From Luzula sylvatica (lineage: Eukaryota > Streptophyta > Magnoliopsida > Poales > Juncaceae), in NCBI GenBank assembly GCA_946800325.1, contig OX326958.1, positions 20,844,414-20,908,413 on the forward strand: DNA of 64,000 nucleotides, in the 5' to 3' direction. The notes under the pieces were generated by a model. That model saw only the letters and a program-made list of their open reading frames with translations, was not told the origin of the DNA and did not search any database. Shown here piece after piece: positions 37,612-48,893 of this stretch. A program made the position numbers and the translations under genes. How positions within the stretch are numbered: the first letter of the stretch is position 1; every line of letters starts with the position of its first letter.

Positions 37612-40600
37612 ATGGCACTACTTCGTGGTATTTCATTATCTTTCTTGGTAACTCTGTTTTTCTCTCAGGTCATGTTTGTAAACTTGGCCATGGCCGGAGA
37701 TACTCAACTGGAGGCGTTAATGGCATTCAAGGATTCCATTTCAGACGACCCGTTTGGTACATTATCCAACTGGACGAGCTCGACCCATTACTGCAACTGG
37801 ACAGGAATTGCTTGTGATGACTCCGGTTCAATCATCTCCATTACTTTCCAAGAAACGTATCTCAACGGTACCATTTCTCCGTTTCTCGGTAACATCTCTT
37901 CTCTCCAAGTGATAGATTTCTCTGAGAACAATTTTACCGGTACAATACCGCCTCAAATCGGTACGTTACAAAATTTAACTGATCTCATATTTACTGTAAA
38001 CCTCTTAACGGGTCGGATTCCAGCCGAATTGGGCAATTTGAAGAACTTACAAATACTCGATTTGAGTAATAATTCCTTCACCGGAGCCATTCCTGATTCA
38101 CTATGCGAATGTACCTCTCTTTTCGCACTTGGATTGCAAACAAATCAACTCAACGGTACCGTACCGAATTGTATCGGGGACTTATCTGAAAATCTAGAAA
38201 TTTTCGCGCTTTATACGAACGATTTCTCTGGTTCATTACCCCCTTCTTTCTACAAACTAATTAAGATGAGAAGTTTAGACTTGAGCGAAAATCACTTCAC
38301 AGGAAATATATCTCCCCAAATTGGAAATTTCACCCATTTAGAAATCTTGCAATTATACTCGAATCAATTTTCAGGAAATTTACCCCCCGAATTGGGAAAA
38401 TGCACGAATTTAACCTTCCTTAATATTTACAACAATCAATTTTCTGGTAAAATCCCTCACGAGTTTGGAAATCTCATAAATTTAATCGCATTGAGATTGT
38501 ATAATAACCAACTCAATTCCACAATCCCTTCTTCTCTATCGAATTGCAAGTCCTTACTCTATCTTTGTTTATCCACTAACGGGTTAACGGGTCGAATACC
38601 ACCTGAATTGGGTAGTTTATCCTCTCTTCAAACCCTAACTCTCGATTTGAACCAATTAACTGGACCCATCCCTTCTTCGATAACAAATCTACAAAATCTA
38701 TCCTATTTAGCACTTAGCTATAACAAATTATCGGGTCCATTACCCACAAACTTTGGATCCCTTTACAATCTTCAAAAATTGGTGCTTCACAATAATTCCT
38801 TTAGCGGGTCTATACCCGTTAGTATCTCGAATTGTACTCAGTTATTTAACGCGAGTTTGAGCCACAATAATTTCTCGGGAGAACTATCGTTTGGATTTCG
38901 AAATTTGAAAAATTTAATGTTTTTTTCAATTGGAGTTAATTCGATTTATGGTAAAATACCAGATGATTTATTCAATTGTACCAATCTTAGAACCCTCGAC
39001 TTGGCCGATAATAAAATTTCAGGATCATTAAGTCCAAATATTGGTACGCTCAAAAATCTATTAATTTTGCAATTGGAAGGCAATTTATTATCGGGAATTA
39101 TTCCTCAAGAACTAGGGAATCTTGGTGATTTATATATATTAAAACTTGGAAGAAATAATTTCAACGGAAATATTCCTTTATCGATTACTAATCTTTTGAA
39201 TATTCAACTTTTAGCTTTACAAAATAATAATCTCGTCGGTTTAATTCCTCACAAGTTATTTGATTTAAAAAATTTAACGATTTTAAGTTTAGCCGAAAAT
39301 GGATTTATCGGCGAAATTCCAAATTCAATTTCGAATTTGAAATTCCTTTCGTATTTAGATCTACATGGAAATTCGCTGAACGGTTCAATTCCCAATTCTT
39401 TGAGCGAACTCAAAGAGCTTCTCACATTGGATCTTTCACATAATAACTTTAACGGGTCTATACCCGGATCCGTTATCAAAAGCTTGAAAAACATGCAAAT
39501 AATTATTAATGTTTCCTATAACAATTTTGTGGGTCCCATTCCTAATGAAATTGGAGAACTAAACATGGTTCAAGAAATGGATTTTTCGAACAATAAATTT
39601 AATGGAAAAATTCCCGAGTCTCTCAAAGATTGTAAGAATTTATATTCGTTGGATCTTTCGAATAATAGGCTTGATGGGTTCTTGCCACCTGGCATTTTCT
39701 CGCAACTTGATTTGCTCGAGAAATTGAACGTTTCCAATAATGAATTGTTTGGTGAAATTCCAACAAGTTTAAGCGAATTAAAGCATCTTGTTTCTCTTGA
39801 TATTTCTAGAAATGAAATTAGTGGCGAAATTCCTCAAGGTTTTGGGAATATAACTAGTTTAACAGAACTCAATGTTTCGTTTAACAGACTCGTGGGACCC
39901 GTTCCTCAAGGTGGTATTTTCAAAAATTTGAGTTTTTCGAATTTGGAAGGAAATTTGTGTTTGTGCGGTTCGAAATTCTTTGGTTCGTGTAGTGAGAGAA
40001 ACAGTAAATTTTCAAAAAAGGGGATTTCCATATTAGTCATTCTATCTTTTGTCTCTCTAGTTTTGTTAATCGTGCTTGGAATTATTATTATCTATTTGAG
40101 GAATAAGAGAGGGAAACAGAATCCTGAAAAAAGGGGAGATTTTAATGAAATTTTAGTGGTTTCGGATCTTAAAAGATACACTAGAAATGAACTGGAGATC
40201 GCCACAGATTCATTTTGTAGAGAGAGCATAATCGGTTCGAGCAATTTGAGCACGGTTTTCAAAGCAAGAATCCAAAATGATGAGAGAATTGAGTTCGTAG
40301 CGATTAAAAAATTGAACTTGGACCAATTTCCATCCAAATCAGAGAAATGTTTCCAAACCGAATTATCCACTCTGAGCAAATTAAGACACAAAAATCTTGT
40401 AAAAATAATTGGGTATTCGTGGGAATGCTCCAAAATCAAAGCATTAATTCTCGAATTCATGGAGAATGGCAATTTGGAAAATGCAATTCATGACAAGGGC
40501 GTAATTAACAGACCCAATTGGAAAAGTATATATGAGAGATTGAGAATTTGCGAATCGATTGCAAATGGGTTGGTTTATTTGCATTTTGGATATGATTTTC

Positions 40601-41385
40601 CTATTGTTCATTGTGATTTGAAGCCTTCTAATGTCTTAATCGATCAAAATTGGGAGATAAAAATTGGGGATTTTGGCAATGTACGGATTTTAGGGGGGCA
40701 CTTGTCAGATTTGGCTGACCAATCAGCTTCCTCGATTTTTCAAGGCACTATTGGCTACATGGCGCCAGGTAAAAGAAATCGCTAAATTATTCTCATAAAA
40801 TTATCACAATATTTACAAATAAATATGGGGAATTATATAGTTATCATTTTTTTTGTTTCTCTCACGTGACGAGATTAAATTTGAACCGTTCAAACAAAAT
40901 GATATTATAATTAATTAAACGATATTTAAAATGTCATTTTAGTTTGAATGGTCTAAATTTAATCTGTCGTGAGAGTTAAAACAAAAAATAATGTATCATA
41001 TAATTCCCCATAAATATTTCATTTTTTTTTATATATTATATTATTTGACCTTATTGTAGAGCTTGCATATATGAGAAACGTGACGACAAAAGTGGACGTG
41101 TTTAGCTTCGGAATTTTAATGATCGAAATATTTACGAAGAAAAGACCAACTAGTACAATCGAAAATAATTGTACGCTCCAACAATTCGTCGAGATTTCTC
41201 TCTCGAGCGGAATCGAGAGAGTATTGGAGATAATAGATCCTGATCTAGAGATACCAAGTGAGATAGAAAGAGAAAAGGTGGTGGGAGTATTAGAGTTGGC
41301 TATTAGGTGCACACTTTTCGACGCAGATGAACGGCCGGATATGAACGATGCGCTTTCTTGTTTGATCAGATTGAATAAAGTTTAA
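37612..41385 (+). CDS. FLS2: LRR receptor-like kinase, FLS2 type
   Basis: Plasma-membrane pattern-recognition receptor; FLS2 binds bacterial flagellin (flg22) with the co-receptor BAK1 and starts immune signalling. Two exons, 37612-40768 and 41060-41385, join in frame to 1160 aa (Arabidopsis FLS2 1173). Signal peptide about residues 1-28, then the N-terminal LRR cap with its Cys pair (HYCNWTGIACDD), about 28 LRRs to residue 780, and the C-terminal cap NLCLCGSKFFGSC. The membrane helix (ILVILSFVSLVLLIVLGI) is at about residues 806-829. The kinase has IIGSSNLSTVFKA (FLS2-like loop without the usual glycines), VAIKKLNL, non-RD catalytic IVHCDLKPSN, GDFGNVRILG, FQGTIGYMAPE and VTTKVDVFSFGILMIEIFTKKRPT. 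The intron splits the APE codon. Architecture and kinase sequence fit FLS2; whether it recognises flg22 cannot be read from sequence. The gene is apparently intact. Confidence 0.9.
40824..41012. mobile_element. Hairpin MITE in the FLS2-like intron
   Basis: 189-bp near-palindromic element filling about two-thirds of the 291-bp intron. Ends are TATGGGGAATTATAT and ATATAATTCCCCATA. Internal arms also pair: CTCTCACGTGACGAGATTAA with the complement of TTAATCTGTCGTGAGAG, and GAACCGTTCAAAC with GTTTGAATGGTC. No coding. Confidence 0.75.
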
Positions 41386-43085
41386 ATAATTGGAGGTTAA
41401 GTGTTTAGTAAAAGAAATTGTAAGGTTAATTAATGGAGATTTTTAATATTAAATCGAATTATTATGCTTTGCAAACGAGTTTGCCAAATTTGGGCCAACA
41501 TGAAAGGAAATTGAGCCCAAATTGATTTTGAAAGTAAATTGAAAAGCAACTGTGAACTGGTTGACAAAGAAAGAGGCACCATTATGGTTGTTAAATTATT
41601 TTTTGACCTAATTTTATCCTCAATTTCAGGGTCAAGTTATGGCACAAAGACTGGCCCATTATTTTCCACCATTTTACCTATAATGAATTGCAATCATTTT
41701 GATCTGAATCATGTAAAAAGACAGTACCAAAAATAATAGGAATATTTAATGTAATTTATTGAAGAGAGGTCAACAAAGGCTGCATATATAATTTTCCAAA
41801 TTGTTAGCCCCACACTAAGAAGATAAGAAGCATTAAAATTTATTATCAGCTTGTGAATAATACAAGTTTTCCATTGTCGACAGTTGTACCGATTGGTGAG
41901 TTTGTACTCTGTACCGGTACCGAGTTCATGGTAAAAAGATTCTCAAATCTCAGATACCAAACCGGTACAGAGAAAAAAATGTTTCATCTTTTCATTTATT
42001 TTTTTGCATAATGTGTGGTCCATGAAAATTAGGACGGTGCTTGTAAATGCATGTTGCATTAATCTTTCTCACATGAATCAAAATCCAACTGAGATTTCAT
42101 CCTCTCTCTCCAACATAAATAGAATAATTTTCTTCTCATAAAAAAATTGTTTTACTATATTTTAATTGTTTTTGTTCTTTCTATGAAATTTAAAGTTCAT
42201 ATTTTCTATATTTTTGTAACAATTAACAAGATAATAGTAGTGTAACAATTAACAATTAACAAGATAATAAGGCAAGAAGATTAAGCTAGGTTGTTAATAT
42301 TGCCAAATAATTTTACTTAGCAAGGAAGAAATAGAGTAAAGTAGAAGAGTAAAATGAAATGATTTTTTTATTATGCTAAATAAAAAATTTTCAAAAAAAA
42401 AATTATGCTAAATAAATATGGAATAAAATAGATCACAATAATGGAAGAGAGAGAGAGGAAGATTATATCCCCTATTTTTTTTTTTCCGCAACTCCTCTAT
42501 TCCATTGTTTTACTAATACTACTAAATATATATATATATAATGCATGAACACAAATTGAATTACAATATTAAATTAGGTGTTTTTTTCAGAAAAGGACTT
42601 GACCGTGCCAAGATCGCTTTCGAACAGCGACTCGAGATCTAATGAAAGCATAATACATTCAATTAAATATCGAATCCAAATTTTGATTACGATGAAAATA
42701 TGAATTCCCTGTCGTGGCATCAACTGATTCATTTTTATTTTTATCTTAATACTTCATATTTTTTTAGAATTTAATTTCTCATCCATTATTTCCGTATCAT
42801 TATTTCATGTCCCACAATTGCACTGTACAACAACAGTGTATGCATGAATACGGATAGGTGTACTTTTCAGAGAAGGACTTAGCAGTGTGCTTCAATCTCT
42901 TTCAAACCACGACTCGAGATCTAATGAAAACATAATACATTGGATCTAAATATCGAATCAAAATTTTGAAACAAATTGAATTGAATACTAGACGGGTGTC
43001 AGAACATCCTCAATAATCAGTCTCTTTGGTTGGTATGCTTGCAAAATATCAACCAATCTCTTCTCCATTTTTGTCCAAATGGGGA
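41386..43085. other. Downstream region of FLS2-like gene
   Basis: No gene. AT-rich, with TACCGGTACCG-type palindromic words near 41910-41970. Two similar segments around 42585-42680 and 42865-42975 share GACTCGAGATCTAATGAAA and CATAATACATT, a small diverged duplication. Confidence 0.4.
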
Positions 43086-44075
43086 TGATACCCTCCAAAA
43101 TGATACATTTTCGAGTCTTTCGGATCGTTTTGGTTCCGGATTATTCGATTTCGGGTCATTGGAGTTTTCGAGATATTTTGTTTCCAGATCATTCGGATTT
43201 CAGGACATTTTATTTTTGGATCTTTTGTGTTCCGGGATTATTTGTTTTCGTGTGTTCAGGAACATTTTGTTTTCGGATTATTGTGCTACACGTCAATTTA
43301 TAGTTTTTTGATAAATAAGAATATAGGTCTAGTTATTTGGAATTGCTCTTCATGTTTTTTTTTTTTTCGGATCATTTTTTTTTTAGTTTCGGAAACACTT
43401 CTAGAGATATGTTTTGGAAAAAAATGCACTGATGCATACCAACTTTAACATGTCTATACAATTTTGTTAATTTATTTTTGAAAAAAAGTCTACTTTTCAT
43501 CCCTTGTCTTTTATTTAAAATTTAATCAAGTCCTTAATGTTACCAAATCAAAACATTAGAGATTTGATTGAACTTTAGATCAAAAATAAGAGATCAAAAA
43601 TAAATAAAAAATCTTTATTTTTCTTGGCAATAACATATTAGCTTTTTTTTTAGTAAATTGGTGTTAATTGTTAATATATTGTATCATTATCAATATATTT
43701 CTAATATCTACATGAAATAAACTATAAAAAAAAACTAAATATTGCAATAATATATATTTTATTTTGAATTCATATCATAAATGGATAAATTTATGATTAT
43801 ATCAAAAGATCAATCAATTTTAGTTCTCGGATTATCGAGGATCATGTTTCGGCTCATTTGAGTTCGGATTATTCAGGTTGCGAGTTATTTGGACACGGGC
43901 CATTTGGATCACGAGTTATTTATGTGACGTGTCATTCATGTTTCGGTTTAGTTTGGGTTTCGGGTCATTCACATTTCGGTTCGTTCGGATCATTCATGTT
44001 TCGGTTTGTTCGAATCTCGGAACATTCATTTTACGGTAGGTTGTTTTTTCGGGTCGTTCGAGTAATTGAAAAGGA
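43086..44075. repeat. Two degenerate TTCGGATCATTC word tracts
   Basis: 43086-43300 and 43820-44075 are made of irregular repeats of words such as TTCGGATCATTC, TTTCGGGTCATT and TTCGGATTATT. They are the reverse-complement composition of the CCCGAA tracts at 32831-33729. AT-rich unique sequence lies between them. No coding. Confidence 0.5.
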
Positions 44076-45100
44076 CCTCTCCATTTTCCTATGAAATGGA
44101 GATGAATTAAATCTTATCAATAAGCTGCAGGGGGTCTACAAAGGAGGCTCTATACCAATCAGTGTGCATGAAATAATAAATAAATAGATAGAAATCTTAT
44201 CTTTTAGGTTAAGTGATGAAATTAAAAAGTATGATTATTTGGTTGGTACATAAAAAATGTTGAAAAGACATGAATGTGATCAAGTTGGGCATATAGAAAT
44301 ACAAAATGGCAATGTCTCTGCATTTCCATTCATGTTTTGTCAGAATGTAACAAATACCAGTTCAGCCTCTGATAAGGAGACAGAATAACCAATTTGCCAT
44401 TAACAAATTCCAAAATTACATTAAATATATTATCTCATCTTGATCTTGGTCCCAATTTCATTTCAAAAGTAAGAAAAAAAAAATTGACTCGGAAAATGTA
44501 AGAAAAAAAAAATGATAAGAATAGGAGGACCCCCAATAATAATGGTATTGGTACAAACATTGTATGAATCTGCTACTAATGGTACCAGCACTGCATGAAT
44601 CTGGTACTGAAGTTTGAAGAAATTGGTACCAGCATTGATTGAATCTGGTACTGAAGTTTGAAGGGTTTTCGTTTTTTGATAATTGTGAAGAGTTTGAATT
44701 TGAATGTCAAGTTGTAATTTGCAACCACCAATCATGTTAAGAGTTCAAAAATAGCGACGACCTTCTATATTTGGTACTCATTTTTAAATATTTAATTGGA
44801 TTGGATTGCACTCGTCATGTAGTAAAACTTAGATTTATTAACACGCTATATCAATTGACACAAGGCGATATATCGCATTTTGGATGTTGAACGCTGCTGC
44901 GAAAATTATACATGATACATTTTATAATTAAAATATAATATTATGGATTATATTATAATACATAAAGAAAAATATTTGTTAAAATAATACGCTACCGAAA
45001 ATTTTAGACCAATATATCGTCCCATATACGCAATTTGTTGCAAACATAATCTAAAAGGTTACATACCGCAAGAACCTATTTCCATCCTTGGAAAAAAGTG
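44076..45100. other. Intergenic region with a short tandem repeat
   Basis: No gene. At about 44540-44665 three diverged units share GGTACCAGCATTG, TGAATCTGGTACTGAAG and TTTGAAG. The rest is AT-rich and unremarkable. Confidence 0.45.
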
Positions 45101-45104
45101 ATAC

Positions 45105-45575
45105 ACGCTATGTTGCACGGGTATAGATACGGGTATCGTATCCGATACGATACATGTACGACAATACGACAATTTTCAAAAATTCATATATGAATACGTC
45201 TATATAATTATTGTTATTATTATATATTTCTATTATATAAAAAAATAATTAAATAATAATTTTAAATTAAATATCACGATAATAAATAAAATCAATCAAC
45301 CAAACAATACAAATATCATAAAAATATCTTATATTTATTTTAGAAGTATTCTAGAACTAATACATGAATATTACATATTGAAAGTATTCCTGGTCGTATC
45401 CTGTTATACCATGAAGTATCCCGTCGTATCGGGAAAAAATAATTATTAAAATTATCAGATACACAACGTGGCATATCCGATACGTATCTGAGTCGTATCG
45501 CACTCGAATCCCTATCGGATACCCGTATCTCCAAGATACTTAGAATTTTAGAAATATCCGCGCGTAACATAAGAT
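45105..45575. mobile_element. TIR element rich in GTATC/GATAC words
   Basis: The left end TATGTTGCACGGGTATAGAT and the right end, read in complement as TATGTTACGCGCGGATAT, are similar. Both subterminal regions are dense in GATACGGGTATCGTATCCG-type words, while the centre is AT-rich. No coding. A target duplication is not evident. It resembles non-autonomous DNA transposons with simple palindromic subterminal repeats. Confidence 0.5.
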
Positions 45576-45777
45576 GCCAGCAATAGTATTTAGTACTTGT
45601 CATGCATTCAATTTCATAATTCAATTTGATAAAGATTGTGTTTAAAAAACCAAAAAACGGGGCAAACAAAATCCTCTTTTATATTATATAGAAAAAAGTT
45701 ACACAGATACAATGTAAAAAATCAATTGACAACAAAAATACTAAGCTCTTACATATAATTATTTAGATCTAATCAAG

Positions 45778-47063
45778 TTACAAAAAGGAGTTTTTGCCCA
45801 TAACTAAACCATTTCCGAAGGGATGTTCATGCTGCACCAATCTCGATCCATACCCACCTTGATTTATCCCCTGATCAAACAATTTCAAAAATTATGATAA
45901 TTAAATACATTTCTTAACAACAACTAGATTTTTTCTTTCAAAAATACAACAAATTGAGATGAATTCAAACCTGAGGTGGAAGTTGAGGAAGGTACAAGTT
46001 TTCGATTTGGATCGGGTTCGAACCGTTAGACAGAAGGGGCATTTTCGCAATTTTAGGAAACGAAAAATTAGATGTCATGTTAGGATGGGGATTTGTATGA
46101 TGGTCCATGCCCATTATGGACATGTATTGTTGAACATCAGGAAACACCATTGGTGCCATGCCATTCTCCATCCACATCATCTTAATTCAACCGGAAAAAA
46201 AAATTCGTATAAAAATTACGAATAAAATAAGAAACGAGTTTTGCGAGAATTAACAAAAAAGAGTGGATCGAAATGTGATTTTGTTGAATTCGGAATACCT
46301 GAAGCTGGATCTGAAGTGATTTCAAGTACTCAATCGCCTCGTCTAACATCGATGCTTTGTCCGTCTAAATAGAAGTAATATATGATTTTTTACCGATAAA
46401 ATGTAACTTTTTTTTATTAAACTAGTAAGAGAATATATAATTGAATGATGAAGATGAATAAAAATTACCTTGGTGCAATGTGGTAATAACTCTTGCAAAG
46501 CCTTCAATTTTTCATTAATTTTGTCTCTCCTTTTCTGCAACACGATATTATAATTTATAACAGTAAGGAGTTTTTCGTACAAGACCTTGCAAAATCTAAA
46601 TTTCACACTACATCAACCAAAGATGGTATTTTTTACAAGTATGAAATTAGGAGCTCGAGAATTAAAAAAATAATCATACCCTTTCAGAGAGATTATGCAT
46701 TTCAGTTGTACGGCTTCTTCGCGCTGACATGGCTTGCTGATTCCTCTTGTTTGCGTCCCCGCCAAGATCATCTTCTTCCAATCTCTACAAAGTTTCAAAC
46801 AAACATGAATTATTTTTCAAAGAATAGGAACAAAATGAACCAAAAATTACAATGCAGAAAAAGAGAATTAATATTTAGGTCTTAACCATTTCTTCTCCAT
46901 CTCTTGCTTTCCTTTTGTTATAACTTCTCTCCGATGTGGTATCGAAGAAATCCTTCTCTCTTGTTTGAAACTCCATTGAATCTATTGAAATTGCCGTTTC
47001 GTTACGTCTGTTTGCTCCATCGACCTCTCCAGAGAAGAATTGAGAGAAAATTTCTTTCTCCAT
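45778..47063 (-). CDS. PIF-like bHLH transcription factor without visible APB motif
   Basis: Nuclear bHLH factor of subfamily VII (PIF/PIL and relatives), which bind G-box/E-box DNA. Six exons on the minus strand join in frame: 47063-46887, 46784-46680, 46534-46469, 46364-46299, 46180-45971, 45870-45778, giving 238 aa. The bHLH spans about residues 82-138. Basic region SRTTEMHNLSERKRRDKINE keeps the H, E and R residues for E-box contact. Then come ALQELLPHCTKTDKASMLDE and AIEYLKSLQIQLQMMWMENG, typical of PIFs. The 59-residue first exon has no active-phytochrome-binding (APB) motif and the protein is much shorter than PIF1/3/4. The true start is ATG 47063; an in-frame GTG six bases upstream is not used. 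An acceptor-like AG lies just before the ATG, so a non-coding first exon is likely. Confidence 0.85.
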
Positions 47064-47069
47064 TGCCAC

Positions 47070-47400
47070 CTAATTAAGCAAGTTACTTAAAATCAATCTT
47101 GCATACAAGAAAAGAAAAGTATTTTTTATGAGAACTTACAAAATAATCACCACAAATAACCTTAGAAATCTCAAATAGTACTATAAATTTGAAAGATGGT
47201 GGTATAAAATCAGGAAATCTTTTTTTTTCTGAATGTTTGAGAAATGATGTATGGAATGATGGGCTTTTATTCAGAGAAGAGGGTATTATTTATTTCTAGA
47301 GTGAGAAGGTCACATGCATGGATAGCATATCTCTATTATGAAATTTATTATCTCTGTCTTGGTTTCTATGTGGTCTTTAATTTTGTGTGACCGTCACTAA
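47070..47400 (-). promoter_or_regulatory. Upstream region of the bHLH gene
   Basis: Read on the minus strand, a donor-like GTAAGTTCTC near 47140 and an acceptor TTAATTAG just before the ATG suggest a leader intron. I found no APB-like coding sequence here. Promoter elements cannot be assigned with confidence. Confidence 0.35.
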
Positions 47401-47427
47401 CATGTGGGCTGGTCTAAGTAACATTAT

Positions 47428-48893
47428 GCAAGCACAATAATTGTATTATTGGTATAATAGTAAAATGAATAAATTTATACATTGAATAATTCTTTTTTTT
47501 GGTAAGTGAGATTTTAGTGAATAAAACAACATTTAAATTTAGATGGATTTTGTTTGTATCATATTGTTATGGAAAATTATAGCTTGTCCTTAGATCTTAT
47601 TCCATGATCATTGATTTCGTCAGCGCTGACGTCGGCAAGTTAATTGATATCAATTTTCTTAATCGGTTCATATACCTAATGTAAAATTATTTTTAGTCTC
47701 ATTAATTGAAAACATGATTTTTTTTTCATCCGTTTTCCGGCCTTCTTTCTCTCATTCATAAATTTCAGTTTTTTTTCTGTTCTTTTTCAGTGAGATAAAT
47801 TTGGTTCTTTGAAATTTAAAGAGACAAATTTGATTTATTCTTCCAGTTCAGAATTTGACATAATCATATTTGAATTGATAAGCAATAAACATGTTTAATT
47901 GTATACATGAATAATTACAGAATAATCGTTACAACAAATTCTGAAATAAAAAAAATAAATGAACATAATTTGTGTGAGTGTGAGTTATCATTGAAATTGT
48001 GAAGTACCTTTCATAACAAACTTAATTTCAATTATTTATGTTTGTTAGGATTCTTTGAATTTTCAAATTTCAACCAACAAAAAATAGAATCATTTTTATT
48101 TCACAAATGGACTCAATTGTATAAAGTCCTTATGACATATTAGAGAAAATCAAATAAACTCATAAAATTTATGGACAAGATATCCAGACATGACTCTGAC
48201 CAATAATGTCACAACGGGACTGCAATCTCGACCCAAATCCACCTATGGGCCCTACTTAAAAAAGAGACCGAGAAAGGACATATCCCCTCAAAATTTATGA
48301 TATTATAATATATTATTGTATATTGTGTTACAATAAAATTTTGAAATCTACTAAAAGCATATGTTATGTTTATTTCTCGACTCCTTTTGTTCTTTGCTCC
48401 TCTATTTTCACACGCGAGTCAAAATATTTTAGGATTTTGGGTATGAATCTAAGCAACATCAGGCAAATACATTAATCGCATTATTGCTAAAATAGTAAAA
48501 TGAATAAATTTATAAAAAGAACAATTATTTTTGTGGAAGCCACATTTTAGTGAATGAAGCAACATTTTTTTTTTGATTAATTAGTGAATGAAGCAACATT
48601 TAAATTTAGATGAATTTTGTTTGTGCCATATTATTATGAAAAATTATAGTTTTGTCCTCAGATTTCATCGTAGGATTATCGATCTCGTCAATGCTGATGT
48701 CAGCGAGTTAATTGATACTTTGCGTAAGTTAATGTGTCAATTTTCTTAATCGGTTCATACACATAATGTAGAATTGTTTTTTTTAGTTTCATTAATTGAA
48801 AACATGGTTATCTTTTTCATCCACTTCCAAAATCTTTTTTCTTTCATACATATATTTCATTATTTCAATTTTTCCTTTTCTTCTTCTTCAGAA
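47428..48893 (+). repeat. Direct repeats flanking dispersed repeat copy C
   Basis: 47428-47790 and 48466-48893 are diverged direct copies sharing AATAGTAAAATGAATAAATT, CAACATTTAAATTTAGATG, TCAATTTTCTTAATCGGTTC and ATTAATTGAAAACATG, about 1030-1060 bp apart. Between them, 47790-48200 is copy C of the dispersed repeat, containing the intact sites equivalent to the hAT (GTATACATGAATAATTACAG) and Harbinger (ATATTAGAGAAAATC) insertion points. No coding. Confidence 0.65.

Noticed and set aside
43030..43448. Phe/Ser-rich open frames
   Set aside because: Translations of the degenerate TTCGGATCATTC word tract.
47064..47069. GTG start for the bHLH gene two codons upstream
   Set aside because: Plant nuclear genes start at ATG; ATG 47063 follows and an acceptor-like AG lies just before.
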